Shown: piece after piece, positions 9,410 through 17,570 of the stretch
Layout of the letters: each line of letters opens with the position of its first letter
Position numbering within the stretch: position 1 is the stretch's first letter
From: Lutibacter flavus
GTDB taxonomy: Bacteria; Bacteroidota; Bacteroidia; Flavobacteriales; Flavobacteriaceae
NCBI RefSeq assembly: GCF_900188355.1
Contig: NZ_FZNX01000005.1
Span: 1-64,000, forward strand
Direction of reading: 5' to 3'
DNA: 64,000 nucleotides
Notes under the pieces: generated by a model
What the model was told of the DNA's origin: nothing
The model's database searches: none
The model's input: only the letters and a program-made list of their open reading frames with translations
Translations under genes and position numbers: made by a program

Positions 9410-10504
9410 ATGAATGAATTTGAGTATCTAATCGATAATTTTAAGCAATTACCTGTTTTAATAAAAATTGTTTGGATACTTAGTGGAATTTTAGGTGTAA
9501 TCATAATTAATTTGGTGATATACCTTAAATATTTAAGAGGTTATTTGAGAAATAAAGAAAAAATATTTGCAAAATTTCAATCAGAATATGAAGGTGAATT
9601 GATAAACTACCTATATGCAAGCGAAGAAGAAGACGCTACCAAATTAAAGATTGTAAAAAAAATGAAAACTTGTATAAAAGACAAGTTTAAAAGAAAAATA
9701 TTTTTAACGGTACTTTCAAAATTAAAGAATGATATTTCTGGTGAAATGGCTGATTCTATTCAGCATCTTTATGTTGAATCAGGTCTAATTGATTATTCAT
9801 TAGCAAAACTTAAAAGTAGTAAATGGGATGTTAAAGCAGTTGGAATTAAGGAACTTGCGTTGTTTGAAATTACAAATGTTTATAGTGAAATAAGTAAATA
9901 TAAAGATTACCCTAAACAAGAGGTGAGAAATGAGGTACAGTTGTATTTTGTTAATTTATTTCAGTTTAAAGGCTTGGATTTTCTTAACGATTTAATAACT
10001 CCTATTTCAGAATGGAATCAAATTCAATTATTAGAAATATTACAAAAGTTTGACGATCAACAAATAACCGATATTTCTCCTTGGTTAAAATCAGAAAATA
10101 AGTCAGTAGTTATGTTTGCTTTAAAATTGGCAAAAATTTACAACCAGTTTCAAGTAATAAATATTTTGTTAGAGTTACTTGCTCATGAAAACAAAGATAT
10201 TAGAGTTGAAGCAATTAAAGTGTTAAGTTATTTTCAAGCTAATGAGGCAAAACAAATTTTAAAAAACAACTTTATAAATAGTAGTATTGATGAACAAATT
10301 GCATTTTTCAATATGTTAGAAGGGATTGTTGAAACTAGTGATGAAGATTTTATTCTTGAAAATGTGTCTCATGAAAATTTTGAAATTAAAACGTTAGCAT
10401 TAAAATTATTAAAATTTATTAATACGGATAGATTTAATTCCTTAAGTCTGGTGGCATCAGATGTAGAAAGTAAAGCGATTTTTAACTACTTAGAAGATAA
10501 TTAG
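9410..10504 (+). CDS. Membrane-anchored HEAT-repeat protein
   Basis: A 364-residue protein with one N-terminal transmembrane segment (about residues 18-40, IVWILSGILGVIIINLVIYL). A mostly helical cytoplasmic part follows, with HEAT-like repeats such as EVRNEVQLYF, DIRVEAIKVLSYF and EIKTLALKLLKF. HEAT arrays are protein-binding scaffolds; no catalytic motif is seen. It sits 20 bp after the lone receiver and 2 bp before the glycosyltransferase, so it is translationally close to both. A plausible role is to link the phosphorelay to the membrane glycosyltransferase. That role is inference; the repeats and membrane anchor are visible. Confidence 0.75.
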   Translation: MNEFEYLIDNFKQLPVLIKIVWILSGILGVIIINLVIYLKYLRGYLRNKEKIFAKFQSEYEGELINYLYASEEEDATKLKIVKKMKTCIKDKFKRKIFLTVLSKLKNDISGEMADSIQHLYVESGLIDYSLAKLKSSKWDVKAVGIKELALFEITNVYSEISKYKDYPKQEVRNEVQLYFVNLFQFKGLDFLNDLITPISEWNQIQLLEILQKFDDQQITDISPWLKSENKSVVMFALKLAKIYNQFQVINILLELLAHENKDIRVEAIKVLSYFQANEAKQILKNNFINSSIDEQIAFFNMLEGIVETSDEDFILENVSHENFEIKTLALKLLKFINTDRFNSLSLVASDVESKAIFNYLEDN

Positions 10505-10506
10505 TT

Positions 10507-11937
10507 ATGGATAGTAGTACTGTAAAAATTATTCTTTTAACAATCCATTATTTGTTTTTTATATATGCTTTTACTGTAATTGCGTCCTATATATTTTTAG
10601 CTGTTATTTCTGCCATTGAATCAATTCAATATATTAAAAAAAATAGCTTCGTAAATTATAATGAAATACTGGCATCTACGGTTTCACCATCAATATCAAT
10701 TATTGCTCCTGCTTATAATGAAAGTTTAAATATTATAGAAAATGTTCGTTCATTACTATCAAGTCATTATGTTAACTACGATGTTATTATTGTAAATGAC
10801 GGAAGTAAAGACAATAGTTTAGAGCTTTTAATTGAAGCCTACGACTTGGTTGAGGTAAATTACTTAATAAATGAGCAGCTAAAAACTAAACCATTGCGTG
10901 AAGGGATTTTTAAATCTACAAATCCTGCATTTGAAAAATTAATAGTTGTTGATAAAGAAAATGGAGGAAAAGCAGATGCTTTAAATTTCGGTATAAATAT
11001 TAGCAAAAGCAAGTATGTAGCTTGTATAGATGTAGATTGTTTGTTATTGGAAGATTCTCTTCAAAAAATGATAAAACCTTTTTTAGAAGTAACAGATGAA
11101 AAGGTTATAGCATCAGGAGGAGTTATAAGGATTGCAAATTCCTGTATAATTAAAGAAGGTAAATTACTAGATGTTAATGTTCCAAAAAAATTAATTGAAG
11201 TTGCCCAAATATTAGAATATTTGAGATCGTTTTTATTGGGAAGAATGGCTTGGAGCAGATTAAATGGGTTATTGGTAATTTCTGGAGCATTTGGTATGTT
11301 CGATAAGAAGATTGCTATAGAAGTAGGAGGATATGATACAAACACTGTTGGTGAGGACATGGAAATTATTGTGCGAATGCGAGGGTATATGGAAGAAAAG
11401 AAAGTTAAATATAAAGTAGCATATATTCCAGATCCCTTATGTTGGACAGAAGCCCCGGATAATTATAAAATTTTAATTTCTCAAAGAAATAGATGGACTC
11501 GAGGAACAATTGAAACATTGAGAAAACATAGAAAAATTGGATTCAATCCAAAATATAATTTGTTTGGAATGTTAAGTTATCCATATTGGTTTTTTTTCGA
11601 AAGATTAGCTCCAATAATAGAAGTAGTAGGTATTTTATATTTTCTTATTTTAATTGCACTTAAAAATGTTAGATGGGAATATGCTTTGGCATTTTTTATA
11701 TTAGCTTATTTATTTTCAGTTATGTTTACAATTATTGCAATTTTTTCAGAAGAATTAACATTTCATCAATATAAAAAAAAGGGTACTGGATTTAAATTAT
11801 TGCTAGTTACACTTTTGGAACCATTTATTTTACATCCGTTTATATTGTATGCGGCTTTAAGAGGTAACTTTGATTATTATTTTAATAAGAAAAAAAAGTG
11901 GGGAGAAATGACTAGAAAAGGTTTATCAAAGAAATAA
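10507..11937 (+). CDS. Membrane processive glycosyltransferase, family 2
   Basis: A 476-residue family 2 glycosyltransferase of the cellulose/hyaluronan/poly-GlcNAc synthase type. One N-terminal transmembrane segment precedes the catalytic domain, with SIIAPAYNE, the VNDGSKDN nucleotide-binding aspartate, the DVD metal motif (CIDVDC), the catalytic base in TVGEDME and the QRNRW motif of processive synthases. At least three membrane helices follow near the C-terminus. It probably polymerises a polysaccharide from a nucleotide sugar across the inner membrane; the sugar cannot be read from sequence. It is 2 bp after the HEAT gene and 28 bp before the sulfatase-fold gene. PgaC and BcsA are the family references, but PilZ and deacetylase partners are absent here. 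Confidence 0.9.
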   Translation: MDSSTVKIILLTIHYLFFIYAFTVIASYIFLAVISAIESIQYIKKNSFVNYNEILASTVSPSISIIAPAYNESLNIIENVRSLLSSHYVNYDVIIVNDGSKDNSLELLIEAYDLVEVNYLINEQLKTKPLREGIFKSTNPAFEKLIVVDKENGGKADALNFGINISKSKYVACIDVDCLLLEDSLQKMIKPFLEVTDEKVIASGGVIRIANSCIIKEGKLLDVNVPKKLIEVAQILEYLRSFLLGRMAWSRLNGLLVISGAFGMFDKKIAIEVGGYDTNTVGEDMEIIVRMRGYMEEKKVKYKVAYIPDPLCWTEAPDNYKILISQRNRWTRGTIETLRKHRKIGFNPKYNLFGMLSYPYWFFFERLAPIIEVVGILYFLILIALKNVRWEYALAFFILAYLFSVMFTIIAIFSEELTFHQYKKKGTGFKLLLVTLLEPFILHPFILYAALRGNFDYYFNKKKKWGEMTRKGLSKK

Positions 11938-11965
11938 AAACTTAAATAAACAGATTATAATTTAT

Positions 11966-14392
11966 ATGAAACTAAAATTATCAAAGGAACATTTTCAAAA
12001 GTATTTTTATTTAATAATTGCTTTAATTGTTACATTTTGGATAATTAGCATATTTGAATTTTATTTAACATTTTCAAACGGTGTAAAAACTCCAAATTAC
12101 TTTCCTACAATAGCATTTAAATTCCTCAATGATTTTTGGACTGGTTTATTAATAGGGTTACTATTGTTCCCAATATTCTTTTTAATTTCATTGATAAGTG
12201 AAAAATTTGCAAAAGGGTTTACTAGTATATTATTAATTTTTGTAATTTTAATTCAGGTTGGATTGGTAAAATACAGTCTTACAACTTTGTTAAATTTAGG
12301 TGCGGATATTTTAGGATATTCATTTGATGATGCTTCAATGACTGTATCTTCCTCTGAATCAATGTCCTTTTTGTATTTTTTACCTTTTATAGGGATTTCA
12401 TTCGTTTTATTTGGACTAAATTATGTTTTTTACAAGTTTGTGAATGGAAAGCAAATGCTTGCAATTTCTGTTATTTCAGTCTTGCTTTTTGGAAGTATAA
12501 AATTGGTAAATTCAGATTCTGCGGATGATAATTATCAAAATAAGATTTATTATTTAGCAACTGATGTTATAAGGTTTAAATTCGAACAGAATAGTGCTAA
12601 TTCTTATAATTTAAGTGGTAGGAGCGATTACCCATTTTTAAAACCATTTAAGGAATCAAAAGATGTACTAGGTTCTTTTTTTAATATCCAAGAGGAAAAA
12701 CCAAATATAGTAATAATTATGGTTGAAGGGCTTGGGAGTGAATTTGTAGCAGGAAATGATTATAGTGGATTCACTCCATTTATAGATTCTTTAATTCCAG
12801 AATCTTTGTATTGGGAAAACTTTGTAAGCACAACAGGAAGAACTTTTGGTATTGTTCCATCCTTATTGGGTTCTTTGCCTTTTGGAGAAAAAGGATTTTT
12901 AGAAATAACCCAGTCTCCTTCACATACATCATTAATTAGTATTTTAAAAGCTAACGGTTATACGACATCATTTTATGCAGGACACCAAACTAGTTTTGAT
13001 AGGGTAATTAATTTTTTAGAGTATAATGGCATTGACAATGTTATTGATGAAAATAAATTTGGAGCTGAATATGAAAAAACCAAAGCTAACTCTGAAGGAT
13101 ATTCATGGGGATATCCAGATGCTGAAATATATAAAAAAGCATTGTCAACATTAGATGGTAAAAAATTACCAAGATTGGATATTGTAATGACTCTTTCGAA
13201 CCATGAACCATTTATTTTTCCATTAAAAGATAACTATATAGCAAAAGTTGATAGTATTTTAAATTCTAATAGAAATTTTGGGAAACCAAAGGAAGACTTC
13301 AAATTAAATTCAGATATTTTTGCTAGCCTTTTGTATACAGATAATTCTCTTGCAGATTTTATGCATTCTTATAGTTTAAGAGAAGAATATAATAACACTA
13401 TATTTATTATAACAGGAGATCATCGATTAATACCTATAACGCAAAAGGATAAATTGTGTAGATTTCATGTGCCTTTTTTAATTTATAGTCCACTCCTTAA
13501 AAAAGCAGAAAAATTTAAGTCAATATCATCTCATTGGGATGTAACACCTAGTTTGCTTTCTTTTTTAATGAATAATTACAAGTTTAATAAATTGGTAGAA
13601 ACAGCTTGGATGAGTCAAGGGATTGATACGGCAAAAAGCTTCAGAAATATTCATAAAATACCAATTATGAGGTATAAAGGAAATATTAATGATTACATAT
13701 ATAAAGATTATTTATACTCTGATGGTGATTTATATAAGATTGATGAAAATTTTGGGACTGTCAAGGTTAAAGAAGATAAATTATTAAAAATTATTTCGGA
13801 TTCTTTAAAAGAGTTTAAAAGAATAAATTCTTACATAACTAAAAGTAATAAGATATTTCCAGACTCGCTTAATATTTATATACAACCAAGAATGAAATTT
13901 TCAAAAGAAGAACTCTTAACAATAGATAAATTGGTTAAAGGGTTAAATTTTGATCAAACTTTTTCACTTGCCAGAGAATTGGCTTTTAATAAAAAGTATA
14001 TAACAGTTAGATTGCTTTGTGATTATATTTTAAATGAAATTCCATATCATGCAGATGCGAGAACCTTAAAAGGAAGAACATTTGCTTGGGAACAGAACTA
14101 TGAGAAAGCGGAAATCGAATTGTTAAATGTAATAAAAAGATCACCTTATTATGATGATGGTTACTTAGCGCTTTTAGATTTATATTGGTGGTCTAATCAA
14201 GATGAAAAATCAATAAATATTACAAAACAGGCAATTGAAAATGGTATAATTAATAGCGATATTAGTTTTAAATTAGCAAAGGCTTATCAAAGATTAAATA
14301 ATTTAGAGGAATCTAAAATGATAATGGATAGTATTTCTAGAATACATCCAGAAAATGTTGATTATAAATCGTTTAAACAATCCCTTGAATAA
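11966..14392 (+). CDS. LTA-synthase-like sulfatase-fold membrane protein with C-terminal TPRs
   Basis: An 808-residue protein. About five transmembrane helices lie in residues 12-180. An alkaline-phosphatase/sulfatase-fold domain follows (about residues 235-560): KPNIVIIMVEGLG at the metal site, Thr293 in TTGRTFG as likely nucleophile, SNHEPF, and ITGDHR as later metal ligands. This is the LtaS/MdoB layout of phosphoglycerol and phosphoethanolamine transferases. Unlike those, it carries TPR-like repeats in about residues 660-808. It probably adds a phospho-substituent to the polysaccharide made by the preceding gene. It is separated from the YaiO-type gene by one base. Substrate and donor are unknown; a true sulfatase is less likely because no Cys/Ser formylglycine motif is seen. 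Confidence 0.82.
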   Translation: MKLKLSKEHFQKYFYLIIALIVTFWIISIFEFYLTFSNGVKTPNYFPTIAFKFLNDFWTGLLIGLLLFPIFFLISLISEKFAKGFTSILLIFVILIQVGLVKYSLTTLLNLGADILGYSFDDASMTVSSSESMSFLYFLPFIGISFVLFGLNYVFYKFVNGKQMLAISVISVLLFGSIKLVNSDSADDNYQNKIYYLATDVIRFKFEQNSANSYNLSGRSDYPFLKPFKESKDVLGSFFNIQEEKPNIVIIMVEGLGSEFVAGNDYSGFTPFIDSLIPESLYWENFVSTTGRTFGIVPSLLGSLPFGEKGFLEITQSPSHTSLISILKANGYTTSFYAGHQTSFDRVINFLEYNGIDNVIDENKFGAEYEKTKANSEGYSWGYPDAEIYKKALSTLDGKKLPRLDIVMTLSNHEPFIFPLKDNYIAKVDSILNSNRNFGKPKEDFKLNSDIFASLLYTDNSLADFMHSYSLREEYNNTIFIITGDHRLIPITQKDKLCRFHVPFLIYSPLLKKAEKFKSISSHWDVTPSLLSFLMNNYKFNKLVETAWMSQGIDTAKSFRNIHKIPIMRYKGNINDYIYKDYLYSDGDLYKIDENFGTVKVKEDKLLKIISDSLKEFKRINSYITKSNKIFPDSLNIYIQPRMKFSKEELLTIDKLVKGLNFDQTFSLARELAFNKKYITVRLLCDYILNEIPYHADARTLKGRTFAWEQNYEKAEIELLNVIKRSPYYDDGYLALLDLYWWSNQDEKSINITKQAIENGIINSDISFKLAKAYQRLNNLEESKMIMDSISRIHPENVDYKSFKQSLE

Positions 14393-14393
14393 A

Positions 14394-15656
14394 ATGATAA
14401 AATTCACAGTTAAAATATTTTTGATAGTTACTTTTCTATTGAATACTCAAATTTATTCTCAGCAAAAAGTGTTTACGGGTAACCCAGATACAGCTTTTGA
14501 AGTTGCAAGGAAGTTGGCTTTTGATGGAAACCGAAAGCAGGCCCAAGATTCTCTTTTATTAATATTAACTAAATATCCAAATTACCATGATATCCGTTCT
14601 TTTTTGGCAAGTACGTATTCTTGGGATGGAGAATACAAGGTGGCTAAAAAGGAGTTTTCATATGTTTTAGATAAAGATCCAGACAGGAAAAGTACTTGGA
14701 TTGCAGCTATTAATAATGAATTATGGTCCGAATCCCCTTTTAATGCATTGAAATTATCAAATGAAGCTTTAAAACATTTCCCTAATAATGAAGAAATATT
14801 ATTAGTGAAAGCAAAGGCAGAAAGAAATTCACAATATCCGGAAGAGTCATTAAAAACGATACAATCTATTTTAAAAAAGAATCCAAATAATGAAGAAGCG
14901 ATTGCATATGAAAAGAATTTAAAACAATCACTTAGATTTAATGCAATTGGTGTAAGTTCCTCAGTTGATTTGTATTCGGAAGTTTTTGACCCGATGCAGT
15001 ATCATACATTAAAATATAGCAGGTTAACAAAATATGGAAGTATTATAGCAAAAGTAAATTTTAATAGAAGATTTCAGGACAATGGAGCGCAATTTGAAGT
15101 TGATTTATATCCGAAAATAACAAAAGGTTTGTATGCTTATTTAAATGTTGGTTTTTCGAACTCTTACTTGTATCCAAATGTAAGGTTTGGTGCCGAATTA
15201 CATAAGTCGCTGCCGCATAGCTTTGAAGCATCTCTTGGAATTAGAACTTTAAAATATAGTTCAACCACAAATATTTATACAGGTTCTATAGGTTGGTATT
15301 CAGGTAATAGTTATTTGTCTTTTAGACCCTATATTACTCCTGGAGATTCGGGTGATAGTAAGTCGGGAACGTTAAACTACCGTAAATATAAAAGTGATGC
15401 TGACAATTATTTTAGTATTTTAATAGGTATGGGTTATTCACCTGAATTAGATCGATTTAATTTTGAAGGTAATGAAGATGAAATTATTAAGTTAGAATCA
15501 CAAAAATTAAATATTGGATATCACTTTACCTCTTCTAGCAAACAAAACGCCTGGGGAACACAATTTGGAGTTACACATCAAGAAATAAGTTTTAATCCAG
15601 GGAATTTCTTTTGGATTTATTCATTATCACTTTCTTGGGAACTTAAATTTAAATAA
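14394..15656 (+). CDS. YaiO-family TPR/outer-membrane beta-barrel protein
   Basis: About 420 residues from the ATG at 14394, chosen because it gives a clean signal peptide (MIKFTVKIFLIVTFLL to about residue 22); a longer frame would overlap the previous gene. Residues 30-180 are TPR repeats (EVARKLAFDGNRKQA, NEALKHFPNNEEILL, SILKKNPNNEEAIA). The remainder is an outer-membrane barrel with alternating aromatic strands, and the GWYSGNSYLSFRPY and DNYFSILIG patterns typical of YaiO. The TPR-plus-barrel design parallels the PgaA and BcsC secretins of synthase-dependent polysaccharide export. It is the last gene of the kinase/glycosyltransferase operon and probably forms the export pore. The function of YaiO itself is poorly established. 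Confidence 0.82.
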   Translation: MIKFTVKIFLIVTFLLNTQIYSQQKVFTGNPDTAFEVARKLAFDGNRKQAQDSLLLILTKYPNYHDIRSFLASTYSWDGEYKVAKKEFSYVLDKDPDRKSTWIAAINNELWSESPFNALKLSNEALKHFPNNEEILLVKAKAERNSQYPEESLKTIQSILKKNPNNEEAIAYEKNLKQSLRFNAIGVSSSVDLYSEVFDPMQYHTLKYSRLTKYGSIIAKVNFNRRFQDNGAQFEVDLYPKITKGLYAYLNVGFSNSYLYPNVRFGAELHKSLPHSFEASLGIRTLKYSSTTNIYTGSIGWYSGNSYLSFRPYITPGDSGDSKSGTLNYRKYKSDADNYFSILIGMGYSPELDRFNFEGNEDEIIKLESQKLNIGYHFTSSSKQNAWGTQFGVTHQEISFNPGNFFWIYSLSLSWELKFK

Positions 15657-15669
15657 AATTATTATAAGT

Positions 15670-16980
15670 TTATTTCCCTTGAATTTCTTGAGCAACTTTT
15701 TCAACTTCATCTAAAACTCTTAATAAATTTCCGCTCCAAAGTTTTTCAATTTGTTCTTCACTATAGCCGCGTTTAACCAATTCAACAGTTACATTTAATG
15801 TTTCTGAAGCATCATTCCAGCCATAAACACCGCCACCACCATCAAAATCAGAACTAATTCCAACATGTTCTATGCCAATTTTTTCAACTAAATAATCTAT
15901 ATGATCTACAAAATCTGATACGTTAACAGGATCCCCATTAACACTGGCTTCGTCCATTTTAGGTTTGGAAAGTCCTCTAATTTTAATATATTTTTCAATG
16001 TACGCATCCTGATCCTCCTTTTTCATCTTTCGAACTTCTCCCCAAGATAGAATCTCAAAACCTTCTATAGCAGCAATTTCATTTAAAATAACTTTAGTTA
16101 GCTCTCCAAATTTTTTGTTTTTCTCTGTATTTACATAAGCACTAAAGGCCACTGTTTGAACAACTCCTCCGTTGTTTTTTAACCATCCTAACTGTTCATC
16201 ATCTAAATTTCTACTATGATTGCATAGCGCTCTTGCAGAAGAATGTGAGGCAATTATTGGTGCTTTAGAAAGCTCAATCATGTCTCTCATTGCCTCTTTT
16301 GAGGGATGAGAAACATCAATCATTATTCCCCATTTGTTCATTTCAGCTAAAACTTCTTTTCCTAAATCACTTACGCCATTGTGTAACCAAATATCATTTT
16401 CTTCACCAGTATTAGAATCACATAATTGACTATGTCCGTTATGTGATAAAGACATATATCTTGCACCTAAATCGTAAAATTCTTTAACTCTACTAACATC
16501 TGTACCAATTGGATAGCCATTTTCAATCCCTATCATGGCAACTTTTTTACCTATTTTATTAATGGTTCTGGCTTCTTCTGAAGTTACAGCTAATTCAATT
16601 TCATTTGGTGCAATTTCTTCTGTTAATTTATGAATTGCCTTAAATTTTGATATCGCCTGGTCATAAGCATCATCAAAGCCTTCTTGCGTTAAATCACCTT
16701 GTCCTGTATAAACAATAAACCAGGAGACATCCAAGTCGCCTTTTTTCATTTTGGGTAAATTTACTTGATTATCAAGTTCTTGCGTGTAATTTATGCTGTC
16801 AGTAAAGTTTTTTATGTTAATATCATTATGAGTATCTAATGTTAAAACTCGTTTATGTATTTCAGTAGCTTTTGCTAGTAATTCAGCATTAGTTAAATTT
16901 GTTTCAATGGATTTTTCAGATGCATTTTCACAAGCAACAAACACAATTAATACAATAAAAAGATATTTTAAATTTTTCAT
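15670..16980 (-). CDS. Membrane dipeptidase (peptidase M19), lipoprotein
   Basis: A zinc-dependent dipeptidase of the M19 (renal dipeptidase) family. Metal ligands are visible as DTHNDI, the Glu in MIGIENGY, DVSHPS, ASHSSARAL and the Asp in GISSDFDGGG. The start at 16980 gives a lipoprotein signal (MKNLKYLFIVLIVFVAC), so the enzyme is probably anchored in the periplasm or outer membrane. A longer frame begins at 17052 but adds an unlikely N-terminal stretch. It probably hydrolyses dipeptides, possibly including D-amino-acid or cell-wall-derived ones. It converges with the YaiO-type gene (13-bp gap) and is divergent from the CYTH gene. Confidence 0.9.
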   Translation of the reverse strand: MKNLKYLFIVLIVFVACENASEKSIETNLTNAELLAKATEIHKRVLTLDTHNDINIKNFTDSINYTQELDNQVNLPKMKKGDLDVSWFIVYTGQGDLTQEGFDDAYDQAISKFKAIHKLTEEIAPNEIELAVTSEEARTINKIGKKVAMIGIENGYPIGTDVSRVKEFYDLGARYMSLSHNGHSQLCDSNTGEENDIWLHNGVSDLGKEVLAEMNKWGIMIDVSHPSKEAMRDMIELSKAPIIASHSSARALCNHSRNLDDEQLGWLKNNGGVVQTVAFSAYVNTEKNKKFGELTKVILNEIAAIEGFEILSWGEVRKMKKEDQDAYIEKYIKIRGLSKPKMDEASVNGDPVNVSDFVDHIDYLVEKIGIEHVGISSDFDGGGGVYGWNDASETLNVTVELVKRGYSEEQIEKLWSGNLLRVLDEVEKVAQEIQGK

Positions 16981-17063
16981 AAAGTTTGAGTATAGAATAG
17001 GATTAAAATTACAAAACTTAATCAAAAGATTTATAGTAAATTTGAAAATCATGAATAATAGTT

Positions 17064-17534
17064 ATGAATATAGAAATTGAACGAAAATTTTTAGTAATCG
17101 GAGATTTTAAAAAAAAAGCTATTGAAAGCTTTAGGATTGCTCAAGGTTTTTTATCTACAGTTCCAGAACGCACAGTTCGTATACGAATTAAAGATGAGAA
17201 AGGTTTTATAACTGTAAAAGGTATTGGAAATGAATCTGGGACCACCAGATTTGAATGGGAAAAAGAAATTTCATTAATAGATGCTGAAAATTTATTAAAA
17301 CTCTGTGAACCCACTATAATTGAAAAAATTCGATATATAATTCCTTCAGAAAATGATTTGTTTTTTGAAGTTGATGAATTTTTGGGTAAAAATGAAGGTC
17401 TTTTAATTGCGGAAATTGAATTGCCTTCCGAGGATTTTAAATTTGCTAAACCAGATTGGTTAGGTGATGAGGTTACTGGTCAAAAAAAATATTATAATTC
17501 AATGATAGCCAAAAAGCCATTTTGTAATTGGTAA
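17064..17534 (+). CDS. CYTH domain protein (triphosphatase-like)
   Basis: A 156-residue single CYTH domain. The N-terminal E-x-E-x-K signature is visible as IEIERKF. Further charged strand residues follow (RTVRIRIKD, FITVKG, RFEWEKEI, FEVDEF, AEIELPSED), which line the triphosphate tunnel of this fold. Bacterial stand-alone members mostly hydrolyse inorganic triphosphate or thiamine triphosphate, while some are class IV adenylate cyclases. Length and residues fit the triphosphatase type, but the exact substrate cannot be read. It is divergent from the dipeptidase and 36 bp before the antiporter. Confidence 0.87.
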   Translation: MNIEIERKFLVIGDFKKKAIESFRIAQGFLSTVPERTVRIRIKDEKGFITVKGIGNESGTTRFEWEKEISLIDAENLLKLCEPTIIEKIRYIIPSENDLFFEVDEFLGKNEGLLIAEIELPSEDFKFAKPDWLGDEVTGQKKYYNSMIAKKPFCNW

Positions 17535-17570
17535 ATAATTGTTATATTCAAATTCAATAAAAAGAACTAA

